DNA from: Deltaproteobacteria bacterium
GTDB taxonomy: Bacteria > Desulfobacterota > Dissulfuribacteria > Dissulfuribacterales > QOAL01
NCBI GenBank assembly: GCA_027068235.1
Contig: JAMOUE010000249.1
Coordinates: 1-8,268 of the forward strand
Reading direction: 5' to 3'
DNA length: 8,268 nt
Shown here: positions 4,863-8,268 of the stretch, piece after piece
How positions within the stretch are numbered: the first letter of the stretch is position 1
Layout: each line of letters starts with the position of its first letter
Notes under the pieces: model-generated
Seen by the model: the letters and a program-made list of their open reading frames with translations, nothing else
What the model was told of the DNA's origin: nothing
The model's database searches: none
Program-made: the position numbers and the translations under genes

Positions 4863-6557
4863 ATGGGCAGAAAAATAGTTGTGATTGGCGGGGTTGCCTG
4901 TGGTCCAAAGGCTGCTTGTAGGGTAAAAAGACTTGATCCTTCAGCGGATGTCTTGCTTGTGGAAAAGGGAGAGGAGATATCATACGGTGCCTGCGGTCTT
5001 CCTTTTTACTTGGAGGGAGAGATACCAGATGTCAAAGAGCTTACCACTACACCAGTTGGAGTAGTTAGAGATGTCAATTTCTTTAAGGCCGTTAAAGGCG
5101 TTGACGTATTTTTGAATACAGAGGCAATTTCCATAGACAGAAAAAAGAAAGAGGTAAAGGTTAAGGATGTAAAAGATGGCAAAGAGCAGACCATTTCCTA
5201 TGATAAGCTTGTCATAGCTACAGGGAGTAGTCCTGTAAGGCCACCTATTCCAGGGATTGAACTTGATGGGATTTACTGTCTTAAGACATTGCGTGATGGT
5301 GTAGTGCTTAAGGAGGCCATGAGCAATGCTTCTGGAAAGAATGCGGTTGTCGTTGGCGCTGGCCTTATCGGCATGGAATGCTTGGAGCCACTTATAAAGG
5401 CCGGCTTCAAGGTTCATGTTGTTGAAAAGCTGCCCTTTGTCCTTCCAGCCCTTTTGGATGAAGAGATGTCAGTGCCTCTTATGAAACATATTCAATCAAA
5501 AGGTGTGGTTTTGCACTGTGGGGATGGAGTTGTAAGTTTTGAAGGAAGTGGACGGGTCGAAAGGGTAGTAACGGAGAAGACAGAGATTCCAGCAGACATA
5601 GTGCTTTTGGCAATAGGCTTTAGGCCAAATACAAGTCTTGCTCAGGAGGCTGGGCTTGAGACAGGGCCAATGGGAATCAGGGTAGACTCTCATTTGCGTA
5701 CTTCTGACCCTGACATATATGCTGGTGGAGACTGCGTTGAATCTTACAACATAGTTACAGGAAAGCCCATATATGCGCCAATGGGTTCTACTGCCAACAA
5801 ACATGGTCGCATAATAGGGAACAATCTGGCAGGATGGAACTCTACCTTCTCTGGTGTTTGCGGGACAGGTGTGTGTAACATCCTTGGTTTCAATGTGGCA
5901 AGAACAGGGCTTACAGAACGTGATGCCAAAAAAGATGGGTTTGAAGTCTTGACTGCTCTTTGCCCTGGCCCTGATAGACCTCACTATATGAAAGAGGCAA
6001 AGTTGATACACCTTAAGATGATTGCTGAAAAATATAGTGGCAAACTGTTGGGAGTGCAGATCCTTGGGCCTGGAGAGGTACTTAGCAGGGTAGATACGGC
6101 TGCAGCCATATTGAAGGCAGGCGGGAGCATTGATGACTGTTTTGAGACCGATATGGCCTATGCCCCTCCATTTTCTCCGGCAATGGACAATCTCATCGTT
6201 GCGGCAAATGTTATCCAGAACAAACGAGATGGCCTTATAAGGTCATACAGTCCGGCAATGGTAAAAGAGAAACTGGACAGAGGAGATGATTTTATTTTTC
6301 TTGATGTTCGCACACCAAAAGAACTGGAGCAGATGCGGCTGCCATACGAAAATGTAGTCCATATACCGCTTGGCATGGTAAGAAAGAGGGCAGGGGAGCT
6401 TCCACGTGATAAGGAAATAATCTGTTTGTGTAAGATCTCTTTAAGAGGTTACGAAGCAGCCAAGATTTTGGAGTCAGAAGGCTTTGACAGGGAAAAGATA
6501 TGGCTACTTGATGGAGGCCTGGTAGCGTGGCCATATGAGAAAATAGTCAATCTGTAG
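4863..6557 (+). CDS. FAD-dependent CoA-disulfide/persulfide (polysulfide) reductase fused to rhodanese domain
   Basis: This is a 564-residue cytoplasmic flavoprotein of the CoA-disulfide reductase / NADH oxidase / NAD(P)H polysulfide reductase family. The FAD-binding motif IVVIGGVACG is at 5-14, the redox-active Cys44 in SYGACGLPFY, and ATGSSP at 119-124. The NAD(P)-binding GAGLIG is at 165-170, the second FAD contact AGGDC near 290, and the dimerisation domain runs to about 450. The last ~100 residues form a rhodanese domain with LDVRTPKELE and the active-site loop CKISLRG at 523-529, in which Cys523 would carry the persulfide. In characterised fusions such as Shewanella loihica NPSR, the reductase and rhodanese together reduce CoA-persulfide or polysulfide to sulfide. 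It is transcribed divergently from the cluster operon, so sulfide or persulfide supply to it is a reasonable inference. A terminator follows. Confidence 0.92.
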   Translation: MGRKIVVIGGVACGPKAACRVKRLDPSADVLLVEKGEEISYGACGLPFYLEGEIPDVKELTTTPVGVVRDVNFFKAVKGVDVFLNTEAISIDRKKKEVKVKDVKDGKEQTISYDKLVIATGSSPVRPPIPGIELDGIYCLKTLRDGVVLKEAMSNASGKNAVVVGAGLIGMECLEPLIKAGFKVHVVEKLPFVLPALLDEEMSVPLMKHIQSKGVVLHCGDGVVSFEGSGRVERVVTEKTEIPADIVLLAIGFRPNTSLAQEAGLETGPMGIRVDSHLRTSDPDIYAGGDCVESYNIVTGKPIYAPMGSTANKHGRIIGNNLAGWNSTFSGVCGTGVCNILGFNVARTGLTERDAKKDGFEVLTALCPGPDRPHYMKEAKLIHLKMIAEKYSGKLLGVQILGPGEVLSRVDTAAAILKAGGSIDDCFETDMAYAPPFSPAMDNLIVAANVIQNKRDGLIRSYSPAMVKEKLDRGDDFIFLDVRTPKELEQMRLPYENVVHIPLGMVRKRAGELPRDKEIICLCKISLRGYEAAKILESEGFDREKIWLLDGGLVAWPYEKIVNL

Positions 6558-6606
6558 GCAGATAGAGAGGTAAAGAGATTAAGTTTTGGGTTTGATTTTA
6601 TACTTG

Positions 6607-6645
6607 AAAGGCCCTTGTGTATTTTAGCGTATCCAAGGGCCTTTT
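6607..6645. terminator. Rho-independent terminator, probably bidirectional
   Basis: AAAGGCCCTTG (6607-6617) pairs perfectly with CAAGGGCCTTT (6634-6644), an 11-bp stem with a 16-nt loop. It is followed on the plus strand by further T residues. It lies 50 nt after the reductase stop codon, and just beyond the end of the convergent zinc-ribbon gene (stop at 6648). It probably serves both strands, better on the plus strand where the T tract is longer. Confidence 0.8.
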
Positions 6646-6647
6646 TG

Positions 6648-6908
6648 TTATGATTTAGAGTGCCCTGGTAAATTGATCTGAGTGCAACTTCCTGATTTGC
6701 ACTGATGTGTTGTATAGGATGGTGTACCAGCAGATGAACTTGATGAAGACTTTGATGAGCCTGTTGCCACATTTGCTGCGCTCATGAGTTTACCCACATC
6801 AGGACTTGCGCATTTTGCACATCTTACATCATTCATTTCGTCCTTTGACATTAAAAGCAGTTCAAATACATATCCGCAGCTTCTACACTGAAATTCATAT
6901 ATTGGCAT
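6648..6908 (-). CDS. Second FmdB-type zinc-ribbon protein (86 aa)
   Basis: This is a small FmdB / CxxC_CxxC_SSSS family protein starting MPIYEFQCRSCGYVFELL. Cys8, Cys11, Cys30 and Cys33 form the zinc ribbon, and a KLMSAAN segment follows it, matching the KLMSATS of the copy at 918-1166. The tail has a run of six serines (54-59) and ends with a CKSGSC pair (Cys70, Cys75), less Cys-rich than the other copy. The start is the ATG at 6908, with GGAGGT 5 nt upstream; the open frame to 6986 would run through a terminator hairpin and add non-conserved residues. The gene sits alone, convergent with the reductase gene and downstream of a strong terminator that follows the porin gene. No promoter of its own is evident, so expression may depend on read-through. 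Function is unknown beyond probable zinc binding. Confidence 0.88.
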   Translation of the reverse strand: MPIYEFQCRSCGYVFELLLMSKDEMNDVRCAKCASPDVGKLMSAANVATGSSKSSSSSSAGTPSYTTHQCKSGSCTQINLPGHSKS

Positions 6909-6913
6909 CTTAG

Positions 6914-6919
6914 ACCTCC
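6914..6919 (-). promoter_or_regulatory. Shine-Dalgarno site fixing the second FmdB start
   Basis: GGAGGT on the minus strand, 5 nt before the ATG at 6908, selects the family-typical MPIYEF start over the longer open frame that begins at 6986. Confidence 0.75.
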
Positions 6920-6931
6920 CGAAAGCAATCT

Positions 6932-6978
6932 TTAAAAAACAAAAAGGGAAGGAGGTGGTCAAGCCCCCTCCTTCCCTT
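6932..6978 (-). terminator. Strong intrinsic terminator of the outer-membrane protein gene
   Basis: On the minus strand AAGGGAAGGAGG (6978-6967) pairs perfectly with CCTCCTTCCCTT (6955-6944), a 12-bp stem with an 11-nt loop. The stem runs into TTTTTGTTTTTT (6945-6934). It begins 26 nt after the porin stop codon. It also lies directly upstream of the second fmdB-like gene, whose transcription it should reduce. Confidence 0.9.
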
Positions 6979-7004
6979 GTCATCAAGTCTGTTCTGTTTC
7001 TGTT

Positions 7005-8268
7005 TTAGAAATAGACCTCAAAGGTAGCGTAGATGTTGTCCATCTGGTTTACAGGTGCAAAGAACTGGGCCATGGCTGGGTTGTCTCCAACATCGTCAAC
7101 ATCCCAAGGTTTTCCAAGCCAGCTGCCACTTCCAGTGTAGTTGATCCAGTAGTACTGGTAACCGACTCTCATAAATACCTTTGCGTACTTGGATATGGCC
7201 TCTCCTGCTGGTACATCCCATATCCAGTAAACCTCACCAACATGGCCGCGTGTTGCCAACTTGCTGAGATAGAGATCGTCTGCAGCTGGTGTGAAGTTTA
7301 TCCAGTAGCGAGAACCAAAGTTATACTCAAATCCGATCTTGGATCTTAGGCTCTCAAGAGGGATCCTGACTCCTGCGTATGCGGCCCAACCCCAGTGATT
7401 CTGCTTGGTAGTATCTGTTGGATCTGTAAGGAGGCCGTATCCCATAAAGTTTCTGCCTCTGTCATCGGTACGGCTAAGGCCACCACTGACGAACCAGTCG
7501 ATACCATAGAATCTGTCCATGTAAACAAAGCTTGCATGGTATATGTCACCAAGGTCTGAGGTGGCATCTACCCTGCTAGGAGTTCCTGTTGTCATGCCTG
7601 CAAAAGGCATTGTGTTGTTGGAGATTGACCAACCTTCCATCAGGTCAGGAATGTCAGCAGCCCTGAAGAACTGCAAGTTTGCAAACCTGTGATTTTCTGT
7701 ATCGTTGATGATATCCCAGCTGAATCCGTAAAGATCGGTGTCATCCAAGCCGCCTGTTGGATTGTCAGCAGAATCAAAGCCTGCCTCATAACCACGTCCG
7801 TAGCATATACGGATTTTACCAGGCCATGGATTGGTATACATGTAACCAAGGGTTGCTCCATCAAATGTCCAATCCACTCCAAGTGCTACAGGAGTAGCAT
7901 AGCGGCTGTCATAGTTGTAACGAAGCTGTGCAGGTGGTCCATCTACAGTGGGACGCCTACCTACTGAGATCCAAATTGGAAGATCCAGTATGTTGGTCCA
8001 GTTTACATATGCCATCTCAACCCTGAGGGTGTTGTCATTTGGACGGCGGCTAATGTTTGGATCCCACATGAAACCGTTACCACCAAAGGGATATGCTGTC
8101 TTAGCAGAGCTTTCCATGCCCCAAATCTTGTACATGGCAAGCCTTCCCTTAAAGGTTACATTTTCAGTAGCCTTTACCTTTACGCCAAGGCGGAGCCTGT
8201 TGGTATAAATAGTGTCGTTGTTGAAGCTTTCAGCATCTTTTTTGGAAGGCATTGGACCAACCATTCCT
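7005..8268 (-). CDS. DUF3373-like outer-membrane beta-barrel (porin-like) protein, N-terminus outside window
   Basis: About 420 C-terminal residues are visible, and the frame stays open to the right edge, so the signal peptide and N-terminal part are missing. The composition is that of a beta-barrel: many Tyr/Trp/Phe and Gly/Asn/Asp residues, alternating strands such as RLRLGVKVKATENVTFKGRL, and long polar loops. The chain ends NIYATFEVYF, with a terminal Phe and alternating hydrophobic residues as in the BAM recognition signal. The segments RLRL...VTFKGRLAMYKIWG and VNWTNILDLPIWISVGRRP recall the DUF3373 family of Desulfobacterota and Campylobacterota outer-membrane proteins; this assignment is from memory of the family. 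It probably forms a channel or structural barrel, and the substrate is unknown. The Met at 8264 is not the real start. A strong terminator follows it. It has no visible functional link to the ORP-like operon. Confidence 0.75.
   Translation of the reverse strand, partial: GMVGPMPSKKDAESFNNDTIYTNRLRLGVKVKATENVTFKGRLAMYKIWGMESSAKTAYPFGGNGFMWDPNISRRPNDNTLRVEMAYVNWTNILDLPIWISVGRRPTVDGPPAQLRYNYDSRYATPVALGVDWTFDGATLGYMYTNPWPGKIRICYGRGYEAGFDSADNPTGGLDDTDLYGFSWDIINDTENHRFANLQFFRAADIPDLMEGWSISNNTMPFAGMTTGTPSRVDATSDLGDIYHASFVYMDRFYGIDWFVSGGLSRTDDRGRNFMGYGLLTDPTDTTKQNHWGWAAYAGVRIPLESLRSKIGFEYNFGSRYWINFTPAADDLYLSKLATRGHVGEVYWIWDVPAGEAISKYAKVFMRVGYQYYWINYTGSGSWLGKPWDVDDVGDNPAMAQFFAPVNQMDNIYATFEVYF

Noticed and set aside
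4980..5417. 145-residue open frame on the minus strand within the reductase gene
   Set aside because: It lies wholly inside a clearly coding plus-strand gene, has no family features or ribosome site, and mirrors its codon structure.
5496..6011. 171-residue open frame on the minus strand within the reductase gene
   Set aside because: It is antisense to conserved FAD/NAD domain sequence, its composition is not protein-like, and no initiation signal is seen.
7005..8264. Complete gene starting at the Met near 8264
   Set aside because: The frame stays open to the window edge and no signal peptide is present, so this Met is internal to a gene that starts outside the window.
1..8268. CRISPR arrays, tRNA or rRNA genes, insertion sequences
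   Set aside because: I saw no regularly spaced direct repeats, cloverleaf-like stretches, or transposase-like frames on either strand.

Overview
The window reads as chromosome from a strictly anaerobic, sulfur-metabolising bacterium, most likely of the Desulfobacterota (the former sulfate-reducing Deltaproteobacteria) or a close relative. The evidence is indirect. There are two MinD-type ATPases with built-in 2[4Fe-4S] ferredoxin domains, two dinitrogenase-iron-molybdenum-cofactor (DiNase/NifX-like) proteins and an Mrp/ApbC ATPase. There is also a CoA-disulfide/polysulfide reductase fused to a rhodanese, and a DUF3373-like outer-membrane beta-barrel, which implies a Gram-negative envelope. 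The species cannot be named from the sequence.

Region 1 (about 1-4710, minus strand) is one tightly packed operon read right to left: DiNase protein 1, MinD-ferredoxin ATPase A, MinD-ferredoxin ATPase B, Mrp ATPase, DiNase protein 2 with a His-rich tail, an FmdB zinc-ribbon protein with a Cys-rich tail, and a TIGR02757/DUF2400 protein. Junctions are 4-nt overlaps, gaps of 3, 10 and 29 nt, and a ~35-nt (or ~14-nt) overlap at the last one, so translation is probably coupled. A good sigma70-like promoter (TTGACA, 17 nt, TAACTT) precedes it. The gene set closely resembles the 'orange protein' (ORP) cluster of Desulfovibrio, whose ORP carries a Mo-Cu-S cluster. Here the parts appear collected in one operon with no sigma54 activator in view. 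Downstream of the last gene, at the window edge, lie two hairpins that may be a terminator or the 3' end (domain V/VI) of a decayed group II intron.

Region 2 (4630-4862) is the divergent control region, with the minus-strand promoter, a perfect TGATCC-T-GGATCA palindrome in the operon leader, and a weaker extended -10 promoter for the plus-strand gene.

Region 3 (4863-6647) holds the 564-residue FAD/NAD(P) disulfide reductase-rhodanese fusion on the plus strand. It ends in a hairpin terminator shared with the convergent gene.

Region 4 (6648-8268, minus strand) holds a second, unlinked FmdB-type zinc ribbon. Upstream of it are a very strong intrinsic terminator and the 3' part of a beta-barrel outer-membrane protein gene whose N-terminus lies beyond the right edge.

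Taken together, Regions 1-3 suggest a locus for metal-sulfur chemistry. The ATPases would move or assemble an Fe-S or Mo/Cu-S cluster onto the DiNase proteins, and the neighbouring reductase would handle persulfide or polysulfide sulfur. The gene families support this, but the joint function is inference.
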